A stretch of DNA of 64,000 nt, taken from Fibrobacterota bacterium. GTDB lineage: Bacteria > Fibrobacterota > Fibrobacteria > UBA5070. The stretch covers positions 1-64,000 of the forward strand of contig JADKBN010000019.1 in NCBI GenBank assembly GCA_016715065.1. The letters run 5' to 3'. Position 1 is the stretch's first letter; each line of letters starts with the position of its first letter. A model generated the notes under the pieces. The model had not been told where the DNA came from, did no database searches, and saw nothing but the letters and a program-made list of their open reading frames with translations. The position numbers and the translations under genes were made by a program. Positions 10,501 through 18,571 of the stretch are shown in pieces.

Positions 10501-12039
10501 TCCATCCGTGGTCTTGCCGATGTCGCAATCGACCTTGCCCGTCCACTCGGGCCGACCGCGGGCGTTCAGCACAGGCTTGACCAGACCAGTGGTGACACCG
10601 CCACCGGAGTGTGTGCAGTTGTCGGTGGTCGCCTTGGTGCCCGGATAGTTGACGCCAGAATTTGTCTCGGCGAAGGGAGGATAGAAGGTGGGAGACGTCT
10701 GGGCGTCGCCTGAGGTATAGTCGTAGCCGCTGAAAGCCAGGACTTTCCTGTCGCAGGTTCCGGTACCGGGGGGAGGCGTGGCGCCAGGGCTGGGCAACGG
10801 GATTCCGTTGAACGGCGTGGACAACCATATGCTCGTGCTCCCGGACGGGATCGCGATCCAGTTGGCGTAGGAAGCCATGGAAACCGGCGCGGTTTCCATT
10901 CCCTTGGAGCCGTAGAGCGTGTCCGCGAAGGGCTGACGGATGACGACCTTGCTGGGAACCGCCCCGGCATAGAACGTGAGTTGGTACCACTCGCAGTATT
11001 TGGTGATGGAAGGGACGAACCTGGCGTCCTGCCCTTGCATCTGCACCCGCAGCGTGGTGGAACTCCACTTGGGGTTTTGGACATACAGGGTCATCGCCAC
11101 GGCTGGGGCTGCACCGGTGACGTTGGAGGTGGCGGCGACCAGCGGTGGCACGATCCAGACTTCCTTCTTGGTGCCGCCCGCCGTGGTCAGATCGAAGGGG
11201 ACTCCGGTGGCGTTGCCGTTGAGTCCACCTGCATCCAAAAATTGTCCGGTCCCCGCGCTGGAATTGGCGATCCGCACAGTGAAAGTCTGGCCAGAGGCTG
11301 GAATGGCATAGAGGGTGGTGGACAACCAGCCAGGACGGTCCGGATCCGGGAAGGTGGGATAGTACTTGCCGCCCATCTGGATGAACACTGGTTTCCCCGG
11401 CCAGGGATTGAGCACGTGGACCGTCCCCACCAATTCCAGGAAGGGATTGTGGTCGAAGCAGACGAGCTTGTCGGGGCCTGTGTAGTTCTGCCAGACGGGA
11501 TTTGGGTTCGAACGGATCCAGACGGTGTCGCCTTTGAGCGTGTTCACGCAGCTATCGATGGAGCCTGGCGTTCCTTGGTCTGTCTTGGCACGGTTCAGTT
11601 CACCGGTCTGCATCCGCTCATATTTGGTCGTATCGACTGCCAATGTCCCGTAGTTTGTGTGTTGAGCAACCTTGACCTTGGCCTGGACCTCGATCAGACC
11701 GCCGTTGTATTGGGCGCTGTTCCAGGACGGAAGAGAAAACCACCAGCGATCGATGGTGGTGGGACCGCCAGGGACAAGTTTCGCCGCCTGGATGGGCATG
11801 CCCGGGGCGTAGGCGTTGGTCTGCACCAGTGGTTTGTCGTCGTTGCCGAAATAGTTGCCCGTGGTGCCGTTGTAATGGGGAATGTAGGCGGAATCGAACC
11901 GGACCACGCTGTCCATGTTGGTGGAGTACCAGTCCAGGAGCCACATCAAGGTCTTCTCGGCATGGACCCCTTTGGGAAAGGAGAGGACCACCACCAGCCC
12001 GAAGAGGAAGAATCGGAGAACGCGCGATGCCGAGGCCAT
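7540..12039 (-). CDS. fibro-slime domain protein, copy 2 (truncated by TGA)
   Basis: 1499-residue exported protein. The start at 12039 gives a signal peptide (FFLFGLVVVLSFPKGVHA, then EKTLMW) that aligns with those of the paralogs. Two beta-rich modules follow, containing VLNPWPGKP and FVPSITKYCEWYQLTFYAG. The fibro-slime domain is near residue 608 (GDDDLWIFIDKKLALDLGG, FDMFYTERHTTGS). Several Ig-like repeats then each contain a DxDGDGxxD-type loop: DRDGNGRADS, DTTGDGTADV, DVSGDGRADK, DTDGDGKADF. The frame ends at a TGA just after IRFMDNE, where copy 3 reads on for about 500 more residues, so the C-terminal FlgD-Ig-like module is missing. If that module is the secretion or anchoring signal, the product may not be exported correctly. 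Flanked by terminators on both sides. Confidence 0.8.
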   Translation of the reverse strand: MASASRVLRFFLFGLVVVLSFPKGVHAEKTLMWLLDWYSTNMDSVVRFDSAYIPHYNGTTGNYFGNDDKPLVQTNAYAPGMPIQAAKLVPGGPTTIDRWWFSLPSWNSAQYNGGLIEVQAKVKVAQHTNYGTLAVDTTKYERMQTGELNRAKTDQGTPGSIDSCVNTLKGDTVWIRSNPNPVWQNYTGPDKLVCFDHNPFLELVGTVHVLNPWPGKPVFIQMGGKYYPTFPDPDRPGWLSTTLYAIPASGQTFTVRIANSSAGTGQFLDAGGLNGNATGVPFDLTTAGGTKKEVWIVPPLVAATSNVTGAAPAVAMTLYVQNPKWSSTTLRVQMQGQDARFVPSITKYCEWYQLTFYAGAVPSKVVIRQPFADTLYGSKGMETAPVSMASYANWIAIPSGSTSIWLSTPFNGIPLPSPGATPPPGTGTCDRKVLAFSGYDYTSGDAQTSPTFYPPFAETNSGVNYPGTKATTDNCTHSGGGVTTGLVKPVLNARGRPEWTGKVDCDIGKTTDGPQYWFDSLWKSSTGVISNTKTAGATQMNAFHCIRDTLTLDATGYYRTSQKDSLNYFPFDTATSVPAPFRQGNPDYHFAMHAKAAFEYTPGLKFTFAGDDDLWIFIDKKLALDLGGQHGRQKGVIDLDGLGLIEGKSYQFDMFYTERHTTGSEMFMSTTMNLVPTINVDFDTSNATAGAQDYLMSTATTTNRPDVCPEEGAATATVFSPARASIVLYFPDGSMQNLDSTSNAAYPGIVISGNNSHLNVDTLKIQRSGRLSLSGTYQIVASVGTESRSISFSVVSNSVDVVGTLFDRDGNGRADSVALHVDGSGPAFKVVASAVVRWADSTGLPDSVTIAGTDFVHFPGDSVIGAPINLPFRTNCPPAGCSGQMGLVITSQGGSTLLNRVKILADGIPPVALAAWLVYDTTGAPNAMDSLFVRTSEVVVGGAVPPWVIVGQSSAPRSVTTTGDVAGGTLVKIAFDPGTNPIAPGDSLRLGAGLPDALGNAPAARSRWVPITSNPVAKAWILDTTGDGTADVIHIGSKGSLSGATSALVRWRTASGSDTSFTIATPGGLGASLAIPVGALLHSTYGVGYTLDVTVGAQVRRFPLLDSMAPVATKAVLRYGIQYDTLIVTASETVVRGSGASAGWFAQKSVPSQGANGPQVNGTILSNNGGMLVMLVSPGSVDGDSLRLRGWSGDGFGNVPVDVSMWVPIDYGPQPIRVQVYDVSGDGRADKVVFRLLRSAIKRFTPTRFGLVWGGNFLSIPGLTASSDGLSWSGAVGPFPFGTLPLAGDAGWIVAGTDSTSYRAGVEDSVAPVATSARLIYGFDPGSADTLEIAGSERLDFTGLDLAWLGTDSGTATPTKVALTATPASGTSSLKVAVPSGSIPSNMAWARFGTGVSDGAKFVGGSSRWVPLTVTPSGRAALYDTDGDGKADFVSVRMRGTMKATEAILSWAGQTEKWQIGGSRTGNYTLAPLDTGVWFAKGATACGTAPCTIRFMDNE

Positions 12040-12059
12040 GGATATACCTGTCGGATACG

Positions 12060-12095
12060 GTGATAACGAGACGAACCTTGCGAACATACCGAGCC
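12060..12095 (-). promoter_or_regulatory. conserved upstream block, copy 2
   Basis: A 36-base block 21-56 bases upstream of the start codon matches the block before copy 3 at 26 of 36 positions. On the plus strand both read GTGATAA, then GAACC, then AACATACCGA at the same spacing. The minus-strand forms are TCGGTATGTT and TTATCAC. Probably a shared promoter or operator. No clear sigma70 pair was assigned. Confidence 0.45.
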
Positions 12096-12198
12096 GCACG
12101 AGGTTTTTGTCGACGTTTTGTCGGATACGGATGCAACGACGTACTCCACGAGGAACAGACATGGCGCCAACCCCTTTTGCCATTGAACGACTTGGAGC

Positions 12199-12232
12199 AA
12201 AAAAAGACGACCCTCCTCCGAGAGTCGTCTTT
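12199..12232 (-). terminator. Rho-independent terminator after fibro-slime copy 3
   Basis: On the minus strand a perfect 9-base-pair stem (AAAGACGAC with GTCGTCTTT) around a 12-base loop runs into a seven-T tract. It lies 31 bases past the stop of copy 3. Textbook intrinsic terminator. Confidence 0.85.
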
Positions 12233-12262
12233 CGAATTGCTCGCGATTTCTGATCGCCCCCG

Positions 12263-15200
12263 CTACTTCGCGCCGATCTCCCGGACCCAGCCGTATTTCC
12301 AGAGCAGATTCTTGAAATCCTGGCGTCCATCCTTGTTGCGGTACTTGACCACCGCACGCAGCAGATAGACTCCTCCGGACACGAACTTGTTGTTGCGGTC
12401 GGTGCCGTTCCACTGGATCTTGACCTCCCGTTGCACGTCCTCGCTTCCCTCCGGCCAGAGTTTCTTGAGCTCCGAAAGATCCAGCCGGTGGACGCCGACA
12501 CCCATGTTGTCGTAGACAAAAATCGCTCCATCCAGCGGGCGGTTCAGTTTGATGTAGACGTCCATGGTGCGAGCGGGATTGTTCTTGCCGGGAGTGGTTC
12601 CCGTCACGGTCCCGTCGGGTCCGACAGAAATCGTTCCATCCACTTGGACATAATTGCCCGTCAGATCGTCGCGCACCAGCATTTCCAGACCCGGGACATC
12701 CGCCGCAGGTTCGGTCCAGGCCGGGATGTCGCCGCGACCGTTGACCAGCACCGCATGCTCCTGCCGGATGATCAGCTCGAGCGGACGCTCGCCGAATTCC
12801 ACCGGCACCCAACGGGAGAGCACGCCCACCCGGTTGCCGGGAACGTCCAGCACCTTGGAAAGTCCGCCGTTGTGGGAGAGCCGAGCCGAGTCGCCTCGAC
12901 GGATGATTCGTTGCCAAGAAGTGTCAACAACGATCATGAACGACCGGGGGCCGGTCTGGCGCCAATCCTTCATGGGAGTGATGTCCCGAGCGGTATCCGA
13001 AAGCCTGCCCACCATCACCAGCGGCGTGGACAGGTCACCGGGCTGCTGGGCCGGCCAAGGCTCGGAAAGCTCCAGGATCAGCGTATCTCTCTCCACTTCG
13101 GGGCGGCTGTAACGGAATTTGGCGCTCACCAGGGAAGGCGGTACGCTGTCGACCAGAGCAATGGACCTTCGCTCGGTGCCGCCGGAAGCGGTCGTCTTGC
13201 AAGGGGATTCGCAGGAGGTGACTCCCAAGCGGAAGGCCGAGGGGAGGACGCCGCTCCAGTGCCCTTGCGAGGACTGCTGCAAAGCCGAGGCATCGACCAC
13301 CAACGAATCGCCGCTCCACAGGAGGGTCCAGGATTTGACGCTCGCCAACGACAGCGGCGACACGTCGCGAAGGGTGGAAATCGAGACATGGGTGGCGCGT
13401 CCCGCTCCGGTCGGATCGAAGACCGCGGAGGTCATCGGTGGAAGCCCGAAGGTCAAGGGCGCGAACGGACTCGCCGATCCGGCTCCGACTCCGACCATGT
13501 CCTGGATCTTGCCCGCCAGAGCACCGGTGGCGATCCGGATCTTGTCCCAATCCGTGGCGGCGATGTTCGATCCCGACAACACCAGGATGGCATCTGCACC
13601 ACCGGTGGCAAGGTTGGCCACCGATGCATCATGAATCACGGCTCCGACTCCCGATGCACTCCCCCATTCCACCCAGGAAGGCAGGGTGGAGACGACTTGC
13701 ATGGGCTCGGAGAACTTCACGCGCAGCGTGTCGGCTCCGGCGTCTCCGTAGGTGTACCGAGCGGCGATCACCATCGGAGCGACACTGTCGATCAGGTTCC
13801 AGGTGGCCACTTCGGTCAAGCCATCCATGAACCGGATGGTGCAGGGAGCATCGCCGCAAGCCGTTGCGCCCTTGGCGAACCACAGTCCGGAATCGGAAGG
13901 ATCAAGGGTGAAATTGCCGGTGCGGGAACCGCCGATCTGCCATTGCTGCTCGACTCCGGCCCACTTCACGAAGGCATGGGTCGCGGTCATGACGCCGCGC
14001 ATGCGAACGGAGACAAAATTTGCCTTGCCATCGCCGTCGTTGTCGTACAGCGCGGCGCGGCCCGAAGGCGTGACCTTCAGAGGCACCCAGCGAGAGGAAG
14101 CCTTCACGGAAGTGGATCCATCGGACACCCCCGTGCCAAAGCGTGCCCAGGCCATGTTCGAGGCGATGGAACCGGCCGGGACGGCGATCTTCAACACGTT
14201 GGAGCGCCCCGCCGGGGTGGTGGCCACCGGCACGATGGTGGGGGTGGCGGTTCCCGAATCCGCACCGAGCCAAGCCAGATCCAAACCAGCGAAGCTCATG
14301 GTTTCCGAGCCGGAAATTTCCACCGTGTCGGCGGACCCCGGATCGAACCCGAAGATCAGTTTGGCGGCGGTGGCCACCGGTGCGATGGAGTCCTCGACCG
14401 CGGCAGCGAAGGAGGATACATCCGCTCCAACACTGATCCAGCCCTTGTCGCCGGCCTGGCCGCTGGTGGCGAGTCCGAACGGTCCGATGGGACCGCGCCA
14501 GGAGAATTGGTCGGTGCTGCGGACCAGCGAGGCGGCCGATCCGGGCAACCCGTTCCAGGTCGCGCCAAATGCTGTCGGGACAGGCGCCCCGGTGACCGAC
14601 CGGGTCAGCCGATATTCGATGTCATCGGCCCGCCCGTCGCCATCGAGGTCGCGCAAGACCACCCGGATGGGCTGGGGTCCATAGGCAACGGGAACGAACG
14701 GCGAGACGGCACCGGGCACCACATTGTTGGCATCGACAGCCCATCCGCGCAAACGTAGGGAGTCGCCGGAAATGGCCCCGATGTCCAAGACGAGCGTGAG
14801 CAGCGTGCCAGGTCCGGCTCCGGTCACGGAAACCCGGGTTCCCAGGGCTCCCGCGTCCCCGGCGTTCTTCAGCCCAAACCATCCTTCGTTGGGAAGATTC
14901 CCTTCCACCACAGGTTCGGAAGCCAACACGATCAGGGTGTCCTTGGTTTGGCCGAACCGGAAATCGGCCTTCAGCGCCACCGCTGGAACCGAATCCAGCA
15001 GGCGGAAACGACTGACCTGGGTCCCGATCACCACTTCCACATAGCAACCTGCACAGGAGGTCGAGTTCTTCCAGAGGTTGGCGGGAAGGTCCACCAAGGC
15101 AGTGACTCCTGTGGGGGTCGCAAGATTCAACGCAGTATCGGCTCCGGCGGTGGTTTTCCAGTGGACCACCAGGTTCGTGGCCTTGGAAAGGTCGCCTCTG

Positions 15201-18200
15201 GAATCGAAGCGGATCTGGTCGGGTGCGCCGTCCCCGCTGCGATCCAACATCCAGGAAGTGGCGACAGGGTCGGCCTTCAGGAACACCCACTTGGAAAGTT
15301 CCCAGGGGGCATTGCCCAATGCGTCGCCCGAGAACCCACCCAGACGGACGGAATCGCCAGGCTGGACAGGATTTGATTTCGGATCGATCGCAAGCTTCAG
15401 GAGGAGCCCACCATCGGCCAACACCGCCTGTCCGGCGATGGGCCGTTTGATGGCGGTCCTACCGGTCAGCACCCAGGCGGAATCCCCCACCGGAAGCGCT
15501 CCGGAAAATTGGAGCAAAGGCTCGCTCACACGAACGAACATGGTGTCCTTCGCGCCCACGGCACCGGTGGTGTCATAGATGAGCCATGCGGTGTCCGCCA
15601 CCGGAGCGATCCGGTCGGCAAGTTCCACGATGGGGTTTCTCACCGTGTCCTGGAACAGCTGGGTGTAGACGTTGCCCATGTTGGTCTTGCAACCCGTGGG
15701 AGGGCACTGGGTACGGTCGGGCAAAAGGAAGGTTCCCACCAAAACGGAGTCGCCCGGCTGGCGAACCAACGCGGTGACCGAGGTGGAATCCAGCTTCCCC
15801 GCGCGATCGGCCCAGCGCAGAACGGCGTTGATCGGCTTCATGAAGGCCGGAGCGGAACCCACGACATGCAGAACCACACTGTCCGGTCGACCATCGCCAT
15901 TGGCGTCGAACAGGTCACCCACGACCTCCACTGCCTTGGACACGTTCGACCAGGTGACCAATCGGGAATCCGAGCCCAAGTCCACGCGAATCTGGTACAA
16001 GCCGCTCATGGTCAAGCGACCCGACTTCTGCACGGCGGAGGTATCTACAGTGAGCCGGCTTCCGTTTTGCGAAATGGACGCACCTGGCATGGCGTTGGCC
16101 AAGTAGGTGGAATCGATCTGCAGTTCCGTGCCGTCAGGGAAGATCAGCGTGTATACCGGATTTCCCGCGCGGGTACTCACCGTGCTGGCGGAGCCTTCTT
16201 CCACACATTTGCTGGCATCGGCAGTGGTTTCCGTGATGCGCGAATCGATCACGGTGGTCTTGCCGCTGGAAAGCGTGGTATCGAACGATACCTCGATCAC
16301 AGGCACCAGGTTCATCGTGGTCTTGATGCTGATGCTGGACCCATCACCCTGGCGTTCCGTGTAGAACATATCGAATTGGTAGGACTTACCTTCCACCAGT
16401 CCCAAGTTGTCGACGTTGATGGTCCCGCCATTGGGGCCATGCTGCCCACCCACATCCAACGCGAGTTTCTTATTGATAAAGATCCAAACGTCGTCGTCGC
16501 CGTTGAACTCGAACTTCAAGCCAGGAACGTATTCGAACGCTGCCTTTGCGTGCATGGCAAACTTGAAGTCACTTCCGGTCGCGTTCCGATATGGATCTGG
16601 AATAGACATGGCGGAATCTAACGGCCAAAATTTCGAATTGGCATACGAGTAATACAGTCCAGCTGCATCCAGTCTGAGCGGGACCCGCACGCAGTGGAAT
16701 TTGTTGAGCGCAGTCGCACCCGTGCTGTTTGTTCCTGAAATAACACCCGTCGAGCTGCGCCAGAGGGTGTCGAACCAAAGCCCCGGGCTGTTGGTAGCCA
16801 CGGCGGTGTTGATGCCGCAAGCAGGCTTGTGGGAGGAATTCATGGTCGGCATCCCGGTGGTGGCGTTCAAGGAGGCCAAAACCAATCCCTTTGTCGCCGT
16901 GTTGCCGGATGTTGGACAATTGTTGTCCGGGCCGCTTTGGCTGAATGGTTCGTAGAAGAGCGGGTCGGTCGCAGGAATCGTGCCGTTGGCTCCTTTGAAA
17001 TCGTAGGCGCTGAACGCCAGGACCTTCGTGTCGCAGAGCCCTCCGGTGCTGGGAAGGCCCGGGAGGAACAGCGGGGTGTTGGCGTCGGTGTTCAACGAAA
17101 CCACAGCCCCGGTGGCTTTGGTCAGATCGATCCAGTCGGTGAAGGCGGAATATAGAGTTGGCGCCCTGGCCTTGCCCTTGTTGCCGTAGATGGTGTCGCC
17201 CACCGGATTGGTCAAAACGATATTGGCGGGGACCGCACCTTGGTAGAAGTTGATTTCAAACCAGTCGCAGTATTTGGTGGAGGAGGCGATGAACCTCGCG
17301 TCAAGTCCCTGTTGCACCACGCGCACCGCGCTGGCCGACCACGAGGGACGCTTCACGTACAAGGTGAGGGCCACCGGAGGGGCTTTGGTCACGGCGGGCT
17401 TGGTGGCTCCACCAAAGGGAGGCAAGATCCAAACTTCCTTGCCTTTGCCGGGAGCGACGGAGTAATCGAGAAAGGCTCCGGTGGCATTCGGGCCGATACC
17501 GCCAGCGTCCCAGTACTGGACGGTGGTTGCCACGGTCGGATCGGCGTTGGCCAACCGGATCTTGAACGATTGGGGGGTGCGAGGATCGGCCCACAAGGTG
17601 GTGGTCACCCAGCCTGGGCGCCCGGCTTCCTGGTACAACGGATACCACTTATCCCCCAGCTGGGCATAAACGGTTTTGCCGGGCCAGGGATTCAGGACAT
17701 GGACGGTCCCGATCTTCTCGAAGAACGGGTTGTGATCCAGGCACTTGATGGAGGAGGACGACGCGTTGCTGGAAATCCCGGCAGCTGTCAAAGCTCCGGT
17801 CCAGAACCAAACCGTGTCCCCAAAGGTGCTGTCGATGCAGCCATTGACGAACTTCCCCTCCAATTGGTCGGTTTGCCCAGCCCCTGTTGGGTAGACATCC
17901 ACCTGCACCTTGGGGTCGGGGCGATTCAGCATCGGCATGTGCTTCTGGCCTGCATAGGAGAGGTAGATCCGGATGCGGTTGGACTGGTAGTTGCCCGTAT
18001 TGAAGTTGGAAATCGCGTACCAGCTGCGTGGCATTTCCAACGGAATTTTCAGGGAGTCCGGAAGAGTGTCGTTGCGGTAGCCCGTGTTCACCGGAATCGG
18101 TGCCGCATACGCCTTGGTCAGGGCCAGCGCCTGATCGGCGGTGGAAAAGAAGTATCCCGCTGTGCCATCGTAGTGAGGGATGACCACCGAGTTGACCTTG

Positions 18201-18340
18201 GTGATGGTGTCGACATTGCCCATCTGGTACCAGTCGACCAACCACATCAAGGTCTTTTGAGCCTGAGCACCTCCCGGGAGAGCCAAGACCAAGGCCAAGC
18301 CTACGGACAGATTGCGGAGGATGCGCGAAACCGATGCCAT
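12263..18340 (-). CDS. fibro-slime domain protein, copy 3 (full length)
   Basis: 2025-residue exported protein and the best full-length reference for this array. The start at 18340 gives a signal peptide (LSVGLALVLALPGGAQA, then QKTLMW). Domains in order: an N-terminal module with VLNPWPGKT; a second module with FIASSTKYCDWFEINFYQG; the fibro-slime domain near residue 610 (GDDDVWIFINKKLALDVGG, FDMFYTERQGDGS), a PA14-like fold known from Fibrobacter and slime moulds; then six or more Ig-like repeats, several with calcium-loop-like motifs (DANGDGRPDS, DRSGDGAPDQ, DLDGDGRADD, DNDGDGKANF). The end is a FlgD-Ig-like module (VYIKLNRPLDG, WNGTDRNNKFVSGGVYLLRA). That end module resembles C-terminal secretion or anchoring domains. 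Likely a surface or matrix adhesin. The ligand is unknown. Confidence 0.85.
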   Translation of the reverse strand: MASVSRILRNLSVGLALVLALPGGAQAQKTLMWLVDWYQMGNVDTITKVNSVVIPHYDGTAGYFFSTADQALALTKAYAAPIPVNTGYRNDTLPDSLKIPLEMPRSWYAISNFNTGNYQSNRIRIYLSYAGQKHMPMLNRPDPKVQVDVYPTGAGQTDQLEGKFVNGCIDSTFGDTVWFWTGALTAAGISSNASSSSIKCLDHNPFFEKIGTVHVLNPWPGKTVYAQLGDKWYPLYQEAGRPGWVTTTLWADPRTPQSFKIRLANADPTVATTVQYWDAGGIGPNATGAFLDYSVAPGKGKEVWILPPFGGATKPAVTKAPPVALTLYVKRPSWSASAVRVVQQGLDARFIASSTKYCDWFEINFYQGAVPANIVLTNPVGDTIYGNKGKARAPTLYSAFTDWIDLTKATGAVVSLNTDANTPLFLPGLPSTGGLCDTKVLAFSAYDFKGANGTIPATDPLFYEPFSQSGPDNNCPTSGNTATKGLVLASLNATTGMPTMNSSHKPACGINTAVATNSPGLWFDTLWRSSTGVISGTNSTGATALNKFHCVRVPLRLDAAGLYYSYANSKFWPLDSAMSIPDPYRNATGSDFKFAMHAKAAFEYVPGLKFEFNGDDDVWIFINKKLALDVGGQHGPNGGTINVDNLGLVEGKSYQFDMFYTERQGDGSSISIKTTMNLVPVIEVSFDTTLSSGKTTVIDSRITETTADASKCVEEGSASTVSTRAGNPVYTLIFPDGTELQIDSTYLANAMPGASISQNGSRLTVDTSAVQKSGRLTMSGLYQIRVDLGSDSRLVTWSNVSKAVEVVGDLFDANGDGRPDSVVLHVVGSAPAFMKPINAVLRWADRAGKLDSTSVTALVRQPGDSVLVGTFLLPDRTQCPPTGCKTNMGNVYTQLFQDTVRNPIVELADRIAPVADTAWLIYDTTGAVGAKDTMFVRVSEPLLQFSGALPVGDSAWVLTGRTAIKRPIAGQAVLADGGLLLKLAIDPKSNPVQPGDSVRLGGFSGDALGNAPWELSKWVFLKADPVATSWMLDRSGDGAPDQIRFDSRGDLSKATNLVVHWKTTAGADTALNLATPTGVTALVDLPANLWKNSTSCAGCYVEVVIGTQVSRFRLLDSVPAVALKADFRFGQTKDTLIVLASEPVVEGNLPNEGWFGLKNAGDAGALGTRVSVTGAGPGTLLTLVLDIGAISGDSLRLRGWAVDANNVVPGAVSPFVPVAYGPQPIRVVLRDLDGDGRADDIEYRLTRSVTGAPVPTAFGATWNGLPGSAASLVRSTDQFSWRGPIGPFGLATSGQAGDKGWISVGADVSSFAAAVEDSIAPVATAAKLIFGFDPGSADTVEISGSETMSFAGLDLAWLGADSGTATPTIVPVATTPAGRSNVLKIAVPAGSIASNMAWARFGTGVSDGSTSVKASSRWVPLKVTPSGRAALYDNDGDGKANFVSVRMRGVMTATHAFVKWAGVEQQWQIGGSRTGNFTLDPSDSGLWFAKGATACGDAPCTIRFMDGLTEVATWNLIDSVAPMVIAARYTYGDAGADTLRVKFSEPMQVVSTLPSWVEWGSASGVGAVIHDASVANLATGGADAILVLSGSNIAATDWDKIRIATGALAGKIQDMVGVGAGSASPFAPLTFGLPPMTSAVFDPTGAGRATHVSISTLRDVSPLSLASVKSWTLLWSGDSLVVDASALQQSSQGHWSGVLPSAFRLGVTSCESPCKTTASGGTERRSIALVDSVPPSLVSAKFRYSRPEVERDTLILELSEPWPAQQPGDLSTPLVMVGRLSDTARDITPMKDWRQTGPRSFMIVVDTSWQRIIRRGDSARLSHNGGLSKVLDVPGNRVGVLSRWVPVEFGERPLELIIRQEHAVLVNGRGDIPAWTEPAADVPGLEMLVRDDLTGNYVQVDGTISVGPDGTVTGTTPGKNNPARTMDVYIKLNRPLDGAIFVYDNMGVGVHRLDLSELKKLWPEGSEDVQREVKIQWNGTDRNNKFVSGGVYLLRAVVKYRNKDGRQDFKNLLWKYGWVREIGAK

Positions 18341-18360
18341 TTTGGACCCTGCAAGGAGGA

Positions 18361-18396
18361 GTGATAAAGCTTTGAACCCAGGCAACATACCGAACC
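18361..18396 (-). promoter_or_regulatory. conserved upstream block, copy 3
   Basis: Counterpart of the block before copy 2, at the same distance from the start codon (21-56 bases upstream). It preserves GTGATAA, GAACC and AACATACCGA in plus-strand orientation, while the surrounding leader differs between the two genes. Conservation of an untranslated block between paralogs suggests a shared control site. Confidence 0.45.
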
Positions 18397-18460
18397 ATGG
18401 ACGATTTTGGAGGGCATTTCTCCAACGCATGACACCGAACCGTACTCAACCAGAAAACGG

Positions 18461-18499
18461 AAAAGGTCCCAACCCGTTGATAAATAACAGGTTGGGACC
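18461..18499 (-). terminator. Rho-independent terminator after fibro-slime copy 4
   Basis: On the minus strand a perfect 10-base-pair stem (GGTCCCAACC with GGTTGGGACC) around a 15-base loop is followed by TTTTCCGTTTTC. It lies about 75 bases beyond the stop of copy 4 and separates it from copy 3. Confidence 0.8.
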
Positions 18500-18571
18500 A
18501 GTCGTTGCGGGTTCACCCAAAGGACTCCGAAGAGTCCTATCTGAACCAGTTCAGAAGACCTTTCCGGAAGA

